Below the pieces are notes generated by a model. The model was not told where the DNA came from, ran no database searches, and was given only the letters and a program-made list of their open reading frames with translations. A stretch of DNA of 41,591 nucleotides from Desulfuromonadaceae bacterium. GTDB lineage: Bacteria; Desulfobacterota; Desulfuromonadia; Geobacterales; Pseudopelobacteraceae. Shown here piece after piece: positions 1-7,588 of the stretch (position 1 is the stretch's first letter; every line of letters starts with the position of its first letter). Location of the stretch: contig JAQTQX010000033.1 of the NCBI GenBank assembly GCA_028712075.1, positions 1 through 41,591 on the forward strand, read 5' to 3'. A program made the translations under genes and the position numbers.

Positions 1-1
1 C

Positions 2-105
2 ATCGACGAGCAGAATCGGGTCGCCTTTGTCGAAATGGTTCAGGATGAGGTCAAGCGTCTGCACTTTGGGATAATTGCCCGCTATCGCCTGCGGCCTGCG
101 GAACT
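2..105 (+). CDS. Partial host-flank coding region, C-terminal side cut by the prophage end
   Basis: An open frame enters from the left edge and reads like real protein (IDEQNRVAFVEMVQDEVK..., ending near RLRPAEL). Beyond about position 110 the frame continues only through sequence that belongs to the phage end, so the host gene is probably interrupted by the insertion. I do not recognise the family. It is convergent with the phage late genes. The end given is the base before the best candidate terminal TG of the phage and is therefore tentative. Confidence 0.35.
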
Positions 106-170
106 TGCCGCATGGCAGGAGACAAGACAAGCGCGCCGCGATAATCCCCAGCGCAAAAACGCGATAAACA
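106..170. repeat. Phage right end with two transposase-type end sites
   Basis: Reading inward, 127-169 aligns without gaps to the inward reading of the other end (41464 down to 41421), with about 28 of 44 bases identical. Each end carries an outer element ending in CGATA and an inner element GCGATAAAC, whose CG steps are exactly 23 bp apart at both ends (139 and 162 here). Mu R1/R2 sites carry CGAAA-type cores 22 bp apart, so these are likely MuA-family binding sites. The terminal dinucleotide is probably the TG at 106-107, with the TG at 113-114 an alternative. No matching target duplication was found. Confidence 0.6.
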
Positions 171-222
171 GCCGCCGAAAGTTTCTTGATGATACCAAGA
201 TACTTTTGACGGCTGTTCTTGT

Positions 223-992
223 CTACCAGTTTCTGTATATCAATTCCTGCCGATCTTTACCTTTTCCTCCCCCTCCGATTGTGTAATTTATTTTCATCGT
301 CTGCATCTTGAACCCTTTAAAGATTCGACGCATCTCGGGATGATCGTTGATGGTCAATATAGCGCTGCCCTTCATTGTTTTCATTGTCTCGGCGATCAGG
401 CCGTACTGTTCCAGTTCAAAGGGCACTCCATAACCCTCGGTCTCGTAATACGGCGGATCAAGGAAATGCAGAGTATAATCACGGTCCCACTTCCTCACGC
501 AATCAGCCCACCCCAGATGCTCTATCCATGCCCTTGATAACCTGAGATGCGCCTGACTGAGATCCTCCTCGAGACGCAGGATGTTAAACCGCGGCGGGGA
601 GCTGGGGGACGTTCCAAAAGTCTGACTGGAGACTTTACTGCCAAACGCCAGCTTTTGAAGATAGAGGAACCGCGCGGCTCTCTGAATATCCGTCAGGACG
701 TGGGGCGGGGTTTCTTTCGACCATTCAAAAAGCTGACGGCTGGCCACGGCATACCGGAACTGCTTGGCGAATTCGTCCAGGTGGTTTTTGATCACCCGGT
801 ACAGGTTGACCAGCTCGCCGTTACAATCGTTGAGTACTTCGACAGCGGCTGGTTCGCGTAGGAAAAACATCGAGGCGCCGCCGGCGAATTCTTCTACATA
901 GCAAGTGTGCGGGCGGCTGTTAATCAGGGGTAATAAAACTTAGCCAAGCGACGTTTACCACCTGGCCAGGCAATTACTGGATAATGTTTCAT
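223..992 (-). pseudogene. dam: DNA adenine methylase (Dam, D12 class), frameshifted
   Basis: This is a site-specific N6-adenine methyltransferase, expected to methylate phage and host DNA. The first frame starts at ATG 992 behind an AGGAG and gives MKHYPVIAWPGGKRRLAKF, then stops at once. The second frame carries the family SAM motif FAGGAS just before residue 1 of the long open part, and the catalytic DPPY (in FLDPPYYET). The frames join if one T is added to the T4 run at 935-938, which restores the expected LLPLINSRPHTCYVEEF-type sequence. The gene occupies the position of Mu mom at the end of the late region. It is either a true inactivating deletion, a phase-variable tract, or a read error. 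Confidence 0.8.
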
Positions 993-1040
993 TGTGTGAG
1001 CTCCTTGTTGTCAAGAATGTTTTGACGTGGTAGGCTCCCC

Positions 1041-1131
1041 ATGCTCTGTACAGGGCGGGGCAGCCTTCGGCTGGCTCACAGCTCGCTTGTGGGTCGGCGA
1101 CCGGTAAATGCTCCAACATCTGCCGGTCGCT
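1041..1131. other. Hairpin-rich leader upstream of the methylase
   Basis: The 150 bp between the methylase start and the next gene holds at least three inverted repeats: CAGCC/GGCTG at 1061-1073, a CTCACA/TGTGGG pair near 1075-1093, and a perfect 8-bp pair GCGACCGG (1097-1104) and CCGGTCGC (1123-1130). None is followed by a T run, so these are not obvious intrinsic terminators. A 54-codon minus-strand frame (ATG at 1115, ending inside the methylase) also exists but lacks a convincing ribosome site. In Mu the equivalent mom leader is structured and controlled at translation, which makes regulation a reasonable guess here. Confidence 0.4.
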
Positions 1132-1142
1132 GCCTCTTCTCG

Positions 1143-1394
1143 TTATTGTTTTTGCACCTCCGGCTGTCTAAATTCCGGCGGCAGTTGCCGCCGGTTCATT
1201 TCAGATTCATAGGCTATTTGGCAATGATTCGATTGCCAAAAGAACATGGCATCTACCACCCTTCGAACTCTTTCCCACCCGCGATCCGCTCGCAGTCTCC
1301 AGCATCGGCTGGAGATGGTTTCATCTGCCCACCCCTTGAACAGGGTATTGAATAGCTGATCAATTCCTATGAGAATTTGTTCAAGCCAATTCAC
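1143..1394 (-). CDS. Conserved small phage protein of unknown function
   Basis: 83 residues. It starts with GTG at 1394 and overlaps the upstream fibre-assembly gene as GTGA, so translation is probably coupled. The sequence MNWLEQILIGIDQLFN followed by GWADETISSRCWRL, then FFWQSNHCQIAYESEM, resembles a small conserved protein found in other tailed phages and prophages, whose members carry the same DETxSxRxWR and FFWxxNHCxxxYxSE elements. Some database entries name it as helicase-like, which its size does not support. It has no signal peptide or membrane span. It is the last intact gene of the tail operon. Confidence 0.6.
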   Translation of the reverse strand: MNWLEQILIGIDQLFNTLFKGWADETISSRCWRLRADRGWERVRRVVDAMFFWQSNHCQIAYESEMNRRQLPPEFRQPEVQKQ

Positions 1395-2029
1395 AGCGGC
1401 CAGCCGACGGTAACATCGTAGGCTCTCGCGTCTGCTGCTGTAGCAAGGATCGCTATGGAGTTATTATGATGTCTGTTAGCATTTGCCACTTTTGCTTCTA
1501 AAAATGAGAGCTGATTTGCTTTCAGCATCACCTTATCAACCAAATCAGATAGAGCTATTTCGCCTTCAGCCTCAACTGCCAGATTAGGAGCGTCAGTAGG
1601 CAAACCTGACACCAGAAATGCCATGGCTTCCGCCCGCTTGATCGGCCAACTGGCCATTTCACCTGCGGCGTTCAATGCAGTAACCCCATCTCGTTTGGCT
1701 TTGGCCAACAGATCGCACTCGCGGGTCTTAGCGGCTTTAACGACTGCTATGGTTTGAGCAATTATTTCAGGTGTGAGTGCAATAATCTCATGTGTAACAA
1801 CAACGACCTGCCGATCTACATCGACAGTCAGAATTTCCGCGCCATATTCCTGTGTGTCAGCATCAATCGGTCCATCGGCGATTTCTGTCGGCCACCAGGC
1901 GTAATCCGATACACCGAGTGCAGGATCTGTCCAGGAAAGATCAAGCAATGATTCGGGTTTGAGGCCCTGAAGGAATTGAGGAAGCGGAGCGCTACTTGCT
2001 TCGTATGTTGTAAGATTGATTTTTTTCAT
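1391..2029 (-). CDS. Tail-fibre assembly-like protein (DUF4376-type C-terminus)
   Basis: 212 residues with a GGGAT-type ribosome site ahead of ATG 2029. Residues 1-70 look like the N-terminal domain of tail-fibre assembly proteins (DLSWTDPALGVSDYAWWP). The C-terminal half is helical, with KRDGVTALNAAGEMASWPIK and LVDKVMLKANQLSFLEAKVA. It lies directly after the putative receptor-binding protein, where fibre chaperones normally sit. Its C-terminal pattern recurs in the protein encoded at 25981-26676, so the phage carries two related proteins. A chaperone or fibre-tip role is inferred. Confidence 0.5.
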   Translation of the reverse strand: MKKINLTTYEASSAPLPQFLQGLKPESLLDLSWTDPALGVSDYAWWPTEIADGPIDADTQEYGAEILTVDVDRQVVVVTHEIIALTPEIIAQTIAVVKAAKTRECDLLAKAKRDGVTALNAAGEMASWPIKRAEAMAFLVSGLPTDAPNLAVEAEGEIALSDLVDKVMLKANQLSFLEAKVANANRHHNNSIAILATAADARAYDVTVGWPL

Positions 2030-2043
2030 TGTTTATCCCTTCC

Positions 2044-3285
2044 TCATAGGAGTGTTGTTACAGGCTCCACTATGTAGAAATTTCCAAATAGGTGAGTATT
2101 GTCAGACGCCTTTTGTTCCACAGCAATCCCGCATATTCGTGCATTAAAAGCGTCGAAACTGATGCTGGTATTACTGTAACCCTCCCACGTCATGGTTCCG
2201 ATTGCTGAATAACCGGAAACTACCCAGTTCCCATTTACATATTTAAATCGTGCAAACTTGACTGCTGGTGACTTCTGATAGAATAGGTACACCTCCACTG
2301 GGCTAATGGAAATAATTCCTGAATTAACACCGAATGGGTATGGTGAGGCCGGTACAAATGCCCCTGTGGGGATGTTTGTCGTGTGGGCCAGTGACAGGTT
2401 TGTCCCAGTGATCGCCACGTCATAAGCACCAAAGATGGTGTTATCCTCTGTTCTATGGAACACAACTGCAGAAGAGCTTGATGTCGCTGCAACCACCGCA
2501 CCTTGGGCAAAGCTTGTGTATGCGGCGGTTTTAACCACCAATGGTGTATTAATGGTTGTCGTTGTATTTGCTATTGACACCGTGGCCGCGTACAGATTGG
2601 TGCCATTCTCATATGTAACGACCCCCAGAGCGTCCGACACAAGGCACAGTGTCTGCCTTGGAGCACCACTTATTTCACTCGTAAATGAGGCTACTGCGCC
2701 GAATGAAGGGGTTGCACCTGATATGTCAATAGCCACGACACAGTTGTTTGACGCTGACGTTCTCCATAGTGCAATTGCCCGCGCACCGTCACTGAGTGCC
2801 AAAAGGTTTAATATCCCGGTCGGCGCGGTTCCAGGCAGGGCCACACGTGCGGAAAATGAGGGTACCGTCCCTGTTACAGATATAATCCATGACCCACTGG
2901 CACAGACAAAAAGGGCCTTATCAGTGCCAATCCGAATCAGCTGAATCAGATTTCGACTTGTGCTGACCGCATAGGCGGCGGTCACATCCGACCCATAGGT
3001 AACAGCCCGATTACCCTGTAAATCCACGCCTTGAGTACCCACAACTGCAATTACTCCCGTACCGGGGTCATTGATGTACACCATGAGAAGTTTGGATGCA
3101 TCCAGGGCGCATACAGCTACACCCGCAACAGCTCCGGTTATTGGGAGAGAGGAGACAACCTCTGCCTTAATGTTATTTACTGCGGTACTGGTTGTGACGG
3201 TTTCAGCATCGGCGCCTCTACGGGGTGTACCACTCAGCCCCGACAAAGCACTGGAACATCCTGGTAGTTTCAATAGATGCGACAT
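2044..3285 (-). CDS. Putative tail fibre / receptor-binding protein, beta-repeat type
   Basis: 413 residues if started at ATG 3285 (MSHLLKLPGCSS), which has a GGAG upstream. The longer frame adds only ten residues. The protein is nearly all short beta strands rich in Thr, Ser, Val and Ala. It has repeated units of the kind LSDGARAIALWR, VSDALGVVTYENG and IGTDKALFVCASG spaced about 50 residues apart, suggestive of a beta-propeller. It has no enzyme motif. It sits downstream of the collar-fibre gene and upstream of the fibre-assembly gene, so host recognition is likely. The exact family is not recognised. Confidence 0.5.
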   Translation of the reverse strand: MSHLLKLPGCSSALSGLSGTPRRGADAETVTTSTAVNNIKAEVVSSLPITGAVAGVAVCALDASKLLMVYINDPGTGVIAVVGTQGVDLQGNRAVTYGSDVTAAYAVSTSRNLIQLIRIGTDKALFVCASGSWIISVTGTVPSFSARVALPGTAPTGILNLLALSDGARAIALWRTSASNNCVVAIDISGATPSFGAVASFTSEISGAPRQTLCLVSDALGVVTYENGTNLYAATVSIANTTTTINTPLVVKTAAYTSFAQGAVVAATSSSSAVVFHRTEDNTIFGAYDVAITGTNLSLAHTTNIPTGAFVPASPYPFGVNSGIISISPVEVYLFYQKSPAVKFARFKYVNGNWVVSGYSAIGTMTWEGYSNTSISFDAFNARICGIAVEQKASDNTHLFGNFYIVEPVTTLL

Positions 3286-3287
3286 AA

Positions 3288-3701
3288 TTAAAACTCCTGA
3301 CGAGCAACAGTCCAAACGACACCGGAAGCTAGGGCGACCTGATTCCCACCGTGCAGAGAATCACCAACTTCCATTAATAACGGGGTAGTTAGGGATATTG
3401 AACTGAATGTGGTTGTTGTGATTTCCGTCGTGGCATTCACCGTCAAAGCCGCCATTTTTACTGACCGTACTAACCGTTTTGTGGCGCCGCCGTCTTTAGA
3501 GATGAATAGTAGCAGAGATGAGTCTGTTACAGTTGCGCGGGGGAGTGCTGTGATGCTGACCACTACTGACTGTTTTTCCAATGTTGGCACTATTTCAACC
3601 GTGTTGGTCGGTGCATCGCCGGTGATCGCGGCACACGCGGCTGTCGTGACCGCTGTGGTTGTTTTGATGTCCTGGGCATAGGGTACTAGAAACGTATTCA
3701 T
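3288..3701 (-). CDS. Small beta-rich tail-fibre-associated protein
   Basis: 137 residues with a strong AAGGAG ahead of ATG 3701. The content is Thr/Ala/Val rich (TTTAVTTAACAAITGDAPTN, then ALTVNATTEITTTTFSSISL), consistent with a beta-sandwich structural protein. It has no signal peptide. Only 2 bp separate it from the receptor-binding-like gene that follows, and it comes after the collar-fibre gene. It may be an accessory fibre segment or a virion decoration. I do not recognise a family. Confidence 0.45.
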   Translation of the reverse strand: MNTFLVPYAQDIKTTTAVTTAACAAITGDAPTNTVEIVPTLEKQSVVVSITALPRATVTDSSLLLFISKDGGATKRLVRSVKMAALTVNATTEITTTTFSSISLTTPLLMEVGDSLHGGNQVALASGVVWTVARQEF

Positions 3702-3715
3702 GGCAAATCTCCTTT

Positions 3716-4297
3716 TTAATTATATGCCGCCGTTATGGCGTGGATCTGGGCTAAAATCGTCATGTTGGAAAACGGTTCCGGATTTGGGAGCGTTGCTATT
3801 GTTCCTGCGACTGTACCTGCCAAGGCATCCACGGCATCATCTACATATGCCCGTGTGGCCGTGACGACGTAGGGGTCAATAACCATATTGACTACGTCGG
3901 AGGCGAGTACATCCAACATGCCCCGAATGACAATATCGAATACAGTGGGTCCGCCCGGCGCCGGCAATTCGATTATCTGATGCATGCCGATGGCAAGCAG
4001 AACACCGGTAGAGGACAACAGGCCAAACTCGCGGAGGGTGAAACCGCCGACATCCACGGGGAGGGGCGCATCGCAGATAATGCGGTTCGGATGGCCAAGG
4101 GCATTAGTGATCGCAAGCAACGGTATGCGATCACACTCATTGAGCAGCGCCTCCTCAGCGCCGGTGACCTCGTACCATGCTCCGTTGGCATCACCGAGTA
4201 CCATCTGTGTGATATCTACAGTTCGTTCCTCCACAACGGCATTCACAAATTCCGCTTCGCCTGCAGCTGTTAATTTTAATCCGAGTACGATTGGCAT
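3716..4297 (-). CDS. Tail-collar fibre protein (DUF3751-like)
   Basis: 193 residues, start ATG 4297 behind AAGGAGGGG. The N-terminal region matches the phage tail-collar fibre family: LGLKLTAAGEAEFVNAV, TQMVLGDANGAWYEVTG, then GGFTLREFGLLSSTGVLLAIG. This family joins the baseplate to the fibre shaft. The family is usually much longer, so here only the attachment domain and a short helical tail (ATRAYVDDAVDALAG) are present. The distal fibre is presumably supplied by the next two genes. Confidence 0.7.
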   Translation of the reverse strand: MPIVLGLKLTAAGEAEFVNAVVEERTVDITQMVLGDANGAWYEVTGAEEALLNECDRIPLLAITNALGHPNRIICDAPLPVDVGGFTLREFGLLSSTGVLLAIGMHQIIELPAPGGPTVFDIVIRGMLDVLASDVVNMVIDPYVVTATRAYVDDAVDALAGTVAGTIATLPNPEPFSNMTILAQIHAITAAYN

Positions 4298-4306
4298 GGC
4301 CCCTCC

Positions 4307-4963
4307 TTAAAGAGCTTGCGGCTGGGTGGTAACGGTCATGCCGGTCACACAGCCTGTTGTTATATGAATACGGGCGGGCGGCTGAAAACTGGGTTCAGGG
4401 TGCGCGGGGGTCGTAACGGTGATGCCGATCGCACTGGCGGCCGCGATATGCATGGTGCCCGGTGTGGCGAATCCCAGCGTGGCCAGTTTTGACCGCGCCG
4501 GTTTTACCTCATTTATTGCCCAAATTACCGAGGCGGCACTGACGGATGGGACCGTGATAGATTCGCACAGCAGCCACACCTTAAATGAGGCCCAGCGAGC
4601 GGGATCCTCGATACGCATATTGAACACATCCGCTTTGGTAAAACCGAACCCGGCCGTAAGCGCCTCGGCCATGGCCGACTCCCGGCCGCCTGACACCCAC
4701 CAGGCATAAGCAAATCGGATGCGCTCCGCCCAATGTTCAGCGGGCTCCAGGGGATGACGGACAATGCCGCGTGCGGCCGCGAAACGGTACAAAAACGCAT
4801 CATCACACCTGGATGGAAAAAACTGATCGCGCAGGCCCAGCATGTCAGTGCGCGCGGCGTCAAGAGAGTCCGCGCCACCCTCGGCCAGCATGGCCAGCGG
4901 GCCGGGCCGTTGGATGAACGGCAGGCGCAGCGCGCGGAGAAAATAGTCCCAGAAGAGTCCCAT
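4307..4963 (-). CDS. Baseplate/tail protein, Mu gp48 or P2 gpI-like
   Basis: 218 residues, starting 1 bp after the gp47-like stop. Motifs typical of this family are visible in the first half: LGLRDQFFPSRCDDAFLYRF, then ARGIVRHPLEPAEHWAERI, and YAWWVSGGRESAMAEAL. In P2 and Mu, the protein completes the baseplate periphery and links it to fibres. The C-terminus holds a twofold repeat, ASAIGITVTTPAHPEP and TGCVTGMTVTTQPQAL. The position between gp47-like and collar-fibre genes supports the call. Confidence 0.65.
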   Translation of the reverse strand: MGLFWDYFLRALRLPFIQRPGPLAMLAEGGADSLDAARTDMLGLRDQFFPSRCDDAFLYRFAAARGIVRHPLEPAEHWAERIRFAYAWWVSGGRESAMAEALTAGFGFTKADVFNMRIEDPARWASFKVWLLCESITVPSVSAASVIWAINEVKPARSKLATLGFATPGTMHIAAASAIGITVTTPAHPEPSFQPPARIHITTGCVTGMTVTTQPQAL

Positions 4964-4964
4964 G

Positions 4965-6140
4965 CTACGCCTCGGCCGCCCAGACCGATGTCAACGTGAT
5001 GCTGTCCAGGACAGCCAGGCTGTCACCGGATACGGCCACATCGGCCACGGGCAGGGTAAAATTGATCCGTTTGACGTTGGGCAGCATCATCGCCCAGCGG
5101 AGCCGGTCGAGAGTGACATCGCCGCCAATATCCAGGGGGGCAATCCCGTCCACGGCGGTCACCGTCGCAAACAGGGCACCGACACGATTCCCGGCGGCGG
5201 CCAGGGTGGCGGCCGCATCGCCGCCGATCAGTTCCAGTTCCGCCTCAATAGTTACGCTCACCGCCTCCGGAGCACGCACCTGCACATCGTCGTTGATAGG
5301 TATCTTCTCGTCGCCAACGCCGGTACCGAGAATATTCGCCGTCACGGCAGCGAGGAGGGCTTCGGTTGGCATGCCGGCGGTACCGACAACCAACACATCC
5401 ACTGTCCCCTCGCCGCGCGGATGCTGATCGAGCACCTTCACCCGCGCCACACCGGTAACCGCCAGAGCCCACGCCTGGTATGCATATTTTGTACAGCCGT
5501 TCAGCTGTTTCCAGGCCAGCTGATACCGCAGGCGCAGCGGCTCATCCGTTTCGCTGTCGGTACCCTCGGTTGTCAGCCACCCGACACGGTTTTCCACCGC
5601 GTCGACGCCGGGAATAACCGTGACGATCTCGGTGATCTGCCCGACGCTGACGTTGGCGGCGGCGCCATACTCTTCAGCCTCGACGGTGACCGCCACCTCA
5701 AGCGCGCCGTCGGCAAGCACGGCGGCGGTCTGGGTGACAAACCGGAACACCTGGCCAGTGCCGTCCGGAAGAGTACGTACAACCCGCCCGGCCGGGATCG
5801 GCACATTGCCCCCTGCAGCCAGGCGGGTCAAATAGATGGTTCCGGTCGCCTTTGTTTGCGGCCGACGGGTAATCCCGACCGAGCGGCAATGCAGATCGAG
5901 CCAGAGACCGGTAGCGGAGTCCGGAATCGCCTGGGTCAGGATGATCGCTAAAAACTGATAGAGCTGCCACAGCCCCCAGCACCACAATTCAATCAGGCCG
6001 CGCACGATGCCCTTGTTGAGATTGAGACGGATCGGAAGCCAGCCCGAGGCCGCATATTCTTCCTGCTTGCTTGTCAGGCGGTCAAACATCTCTTGACGTA
6101 TTTGGTCGAGGCTTTTAGAGACCTGTTCTTGGATTGACAT
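4965..6140 (-). CDS. Baseplate wedge protein, Mu gp47 / P2 gpJ family
   Basis: 391 residues. The baseplate J family is recognised from QAIPDSATGLWLDLHCRSVG near residues 70-90, GNVPIPAGRVVRT, GAAANVSVGQI and RVKVLDQHPRGEGTVDVLV. It forms the wedge ring around the hub of contractile tails. It overlaps the gp46-like gene by 26 bp, which is normal for this pair. The length fits the family (about 360-390). Confidence 0.9.
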   Translation of the reverse strand: MSIQEQVSKSLDQIRQEMFDRLTSKQEEYAASGWLPIRLNLNKGIVRGLIELWCWGLWQLYQFLAIILTQAIPDSATGLWLDLHCRSVGITRRPQTKATGTIYLTRLAAGGNVPIPAGRVVRTLPDGTGQVFRFVTQTAAVLADGALEVAVTVEAEEYGAAANVSVGQITEIVTVIPGVDAVENRVGWLTTEGTDSETDEPLRLRYQLAWKQLNGCTKYAYQAWALAVTGVARVKVLDQHPRGEGTVDVLVVGTAGMPTEALLAAVTANILGTGVGDEKIPINDDVQVRAPEAVSVTIEAELELIGGDAAATLAAAGNRVGALFATVTAVDGIAPLDIGGDVTLDRLRWAMMLPNVKRINFTLPVADVAVSGDSLAVLDSITLTSVWAAEA

Positions 6141-6552
6141 CGTTGATCACCATTGTTTTTTTAGTGCCATCATAGGTAAACACCAGGTTGAATACAGTAT
6201 CCTCGCCGATGAACGTCCAGGATGCGGTAGCGCTGAATCCGAGAGCGTTGGTCGATACAACGTTGCAGGTTGCTGACCCCAAAACCACGCGGGGATCCTC
6301 CTCGATACGCTGCTCCACTTCGGCCTCGAATCCGGCTGGTTTACCGGGGGACGATTCATCGAGATAGAACTCGTGGCAGAGGGAACCAAAGCTGATATCG
6401 TAAAACAATTCACCCAGGGGACTCCCCAGCCGCAGCCGGACATCCTGGACACCGGTTTCAACCCCGTCGGTCAAGATCAGCTCGCCATTCGCGGCCACCA
6501 GCGCCTGGCCCTGATCATCCAGTTTTATGTCCCGGCCAAAGAGATCCGCCAT
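6115..6552 (-). CDS. Baseplate wedge protein, gp25-like (Mu gp46)
   Basis: 145 residues. Its start overlaps the preceding stop as TAATG. The sequence shows the T4 gp25/P2 gpW type of fold: LFGRDIKLDDQGQALVAANG, then TGVQDVRLRLGSPLGELFYD and the EEDPRVVLGSA segment. This protein initiates sheath assembly on the baseplate. The neighbours on both sides are the expected spike-side and gp47-like genes. Confidence 0.8.
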   Translation of the reverse strand: MADLFGRDIKLDDQGQALVAANGELILTDGVETGVQDVRLRLGSPLGELFYDISFGSLCHEFYLDESSPGKPAGFEAEVEQRIEEDPRVVLGSATCNVVSTNALGFSATASWTFIGEDTVFNLVFTYDGTKKTMVINDVNPRTGL

Positions 6553-6755
6553 TACAGTATTATCCCCGTATGCTCGCCGTCAGGCGCTCCCGACGTTGTC
6601 TGTACTTCCGCATCGGCGTGAATATGATCGACAACGGCGTTGGCGATCGCCTCCGCCAGTAATGCCGCCTTGGCATGTTCACCTACGGTTATGAACCCCT
6701 GCGCGTGCAATTCGGTTATTATGGTCGCCTTTAATACTCCCTTGCTTAATGCCAT
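6552..6755 (-). CDS. Small baseplate-region protein
   Basis: 67 residues from ATG 6755 (MALSKGVLKATIITEL). A longer frame exists but runs back into the spike gene. It is a single small helical domain, followed by SGAPDGEHTGIIL at the C-terminus. The VVDHIHADAEVQTTSGAP segment resembles the short proteins encoded between spike and gp25-like genes in Mu-like phages, some of which make baseplate-associated plugs. Its stop codon overlaps the next start. Confidence 0.5.
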   Translation of the reverse strand: MALSKGVLKATIITELHAQGFITVGEHAKAALLAEAIANAVVDHIHADAEVQTTSGAPDGEHTGIIL

Positions 6756-6756
6756 A

Positions 6757-7395
6757 TTAAAACCCCGCCGTGACTGTCGATGAGCCATGACCATGCGGTC
6801 CGCCCCACAGATGACAGGTGTGAGCCGTGGTGACTACCGACGCACCGCCGTTTAGATGGATCGCTGCCGCAGTCACACTCGCTGTACCCGTCACCTCAAT
6901 ATTCCAGTCCGCGCCAACCGTCTCGTTTTTTGCACCGCCGATCTCGTTGTTTTTGTCGCTCGAAGTCTTGTCGACAATGTTTCCTTCAGCCGTGATCTTG
7001 ATATAGACCTCCGGGCTCTGCTGGATGATGAACGCGCCCAGCTCGCAGTTCGGCGCCGTGTTCTTCGCCCACCGGAAATTGGATATCCTGGGGTAATTGG
7101 GATCCCCGTCGTAATAGGTGATATCGCAGAGCGTCCCGACCGTTGGCGGGCAGACAACCCCGCGCGCCGGACCGCCCCAGAGAATGGGAATCTCAATCCG
7201 CGTGACGATCGGCTCGTTGTCATCGACGCTGTCATCGTTCCGGAGCGGCTGCACATCTGCCCAGTACTGGCCGTCACTGGCATACGCCTTTACCACCCGC
7301 CCCTTGCGCGGCGGCCGGTAATAGTGGCGAAGGTTCGGCATTACCAGCTCGACAACCCGCTTCAAAAGTTTTTTGAGATCCACTTCACTCGGCAT
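6757..7395 (-). CDS. Baseplate spike, Mu gp45 / P2 gpV-like
   Basis: 212 residues. Residues 20-110 form the OB-fold region (RKGRVVKAYASDGQYWADVQ, IEIPILWGGPARGVVCPPTV). Then follow the beta-helix repeats (EVYIKITAEGNIV, NWNIEV-type strands, AAAIHLNGG). The C-terminal apex carries HTCHLWGGPHGHG. The His-x-His at residues 201 and 203 matches the iron-binding tip known for P2 and Mu spikes. It pierces the outer membrane during contraction. The length is typical. Confidence 0.85.
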   Translation of the reverse strand: MPSEVDLKKLLKRVVELVMPNLRHYYRPPRKGRVVKAYASDGQYWADVQPLRNDDSVDDNEPIVTRIEIPILWGGPARGVVCPPTVGTLCDITYYDGDPNYPRISNFRWAKNTAPNCELGAFIIQQSPEVYIKITAEGNIVDKTSSDKNNEIGGAKNETVGADWNIEVTGTASVTAAAIHLNGGASVVTTAHTCHLWGGPHGHGSSTVTAGF

Positions 7396-7588
7396 ACGTC
7401 AACCACTCCCATAAACCCTTCAGATACGACTCCTCATATATAAAGAGATACCCGTGGAAATACAGAGCCGGAATGATGGCCCAGAAGCCCCACAATGTGG
7501 AACAGTCATCACACATCTTCATCGGGAAACCGGCATAGATAACCTTGTGCGCTTTACCGCCGCAACTGGACCAGGGACATTTAGCCAT
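7385..7588 (-). CDS. Small Cys-motif, Trp-rich hydrophobic protein in baseplate operon
   Basis: 67 residues from ATG 7588 (MAKCPWSSCGGKAHK), overlapping the hub gene end by 8 bp. It has a CX4C and a CX2C pair (CPWSSC near residue 4 and CDDC near 28) that could bind one zinc. A hydrophobic aromatic stretch follows, LWGFWAIIPALYFHGYLFIY, then LKGLWEWL. This looks like a small zinc-ribbon joined to a membrane or interface helix. I know no such member of the standard Mu baseplate set, so the role is open. Confidence 0.55.
   Translation of the reverse strand: MAKCPWSSCGGKAHKVIYAGFPMKMCDDCSTLWGFWAIIPALYFHGYLFIYEESYLKGLWEWLTYAE

Noticed and set aside
99..105. CGGAACT at 99-105 and again at 41522-41528 as a possible target duplication
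   Set aside because: The right copy is not preceded by CA, is 36 bp beyond the best terminus, and a shared 7-mer between two 100-bp flanks is expected fairly often by chance.
1115..1117. ATG of a 54-codon minus-strand frame ahead of the methylase as a Com-like gene
   Set aside because: It has no zinc-finger arrangement, no ribosome site at proper distance, and it overlaps the methylase start.
4962..5951. Long plus-strand open frame (329 codons) opposite the gp47-like gene
   Set aside because: It is antisense to a clear baseplate J gene. The sequence is His/Arg/Gly-rich and typical of a GC-rich shadow frame.
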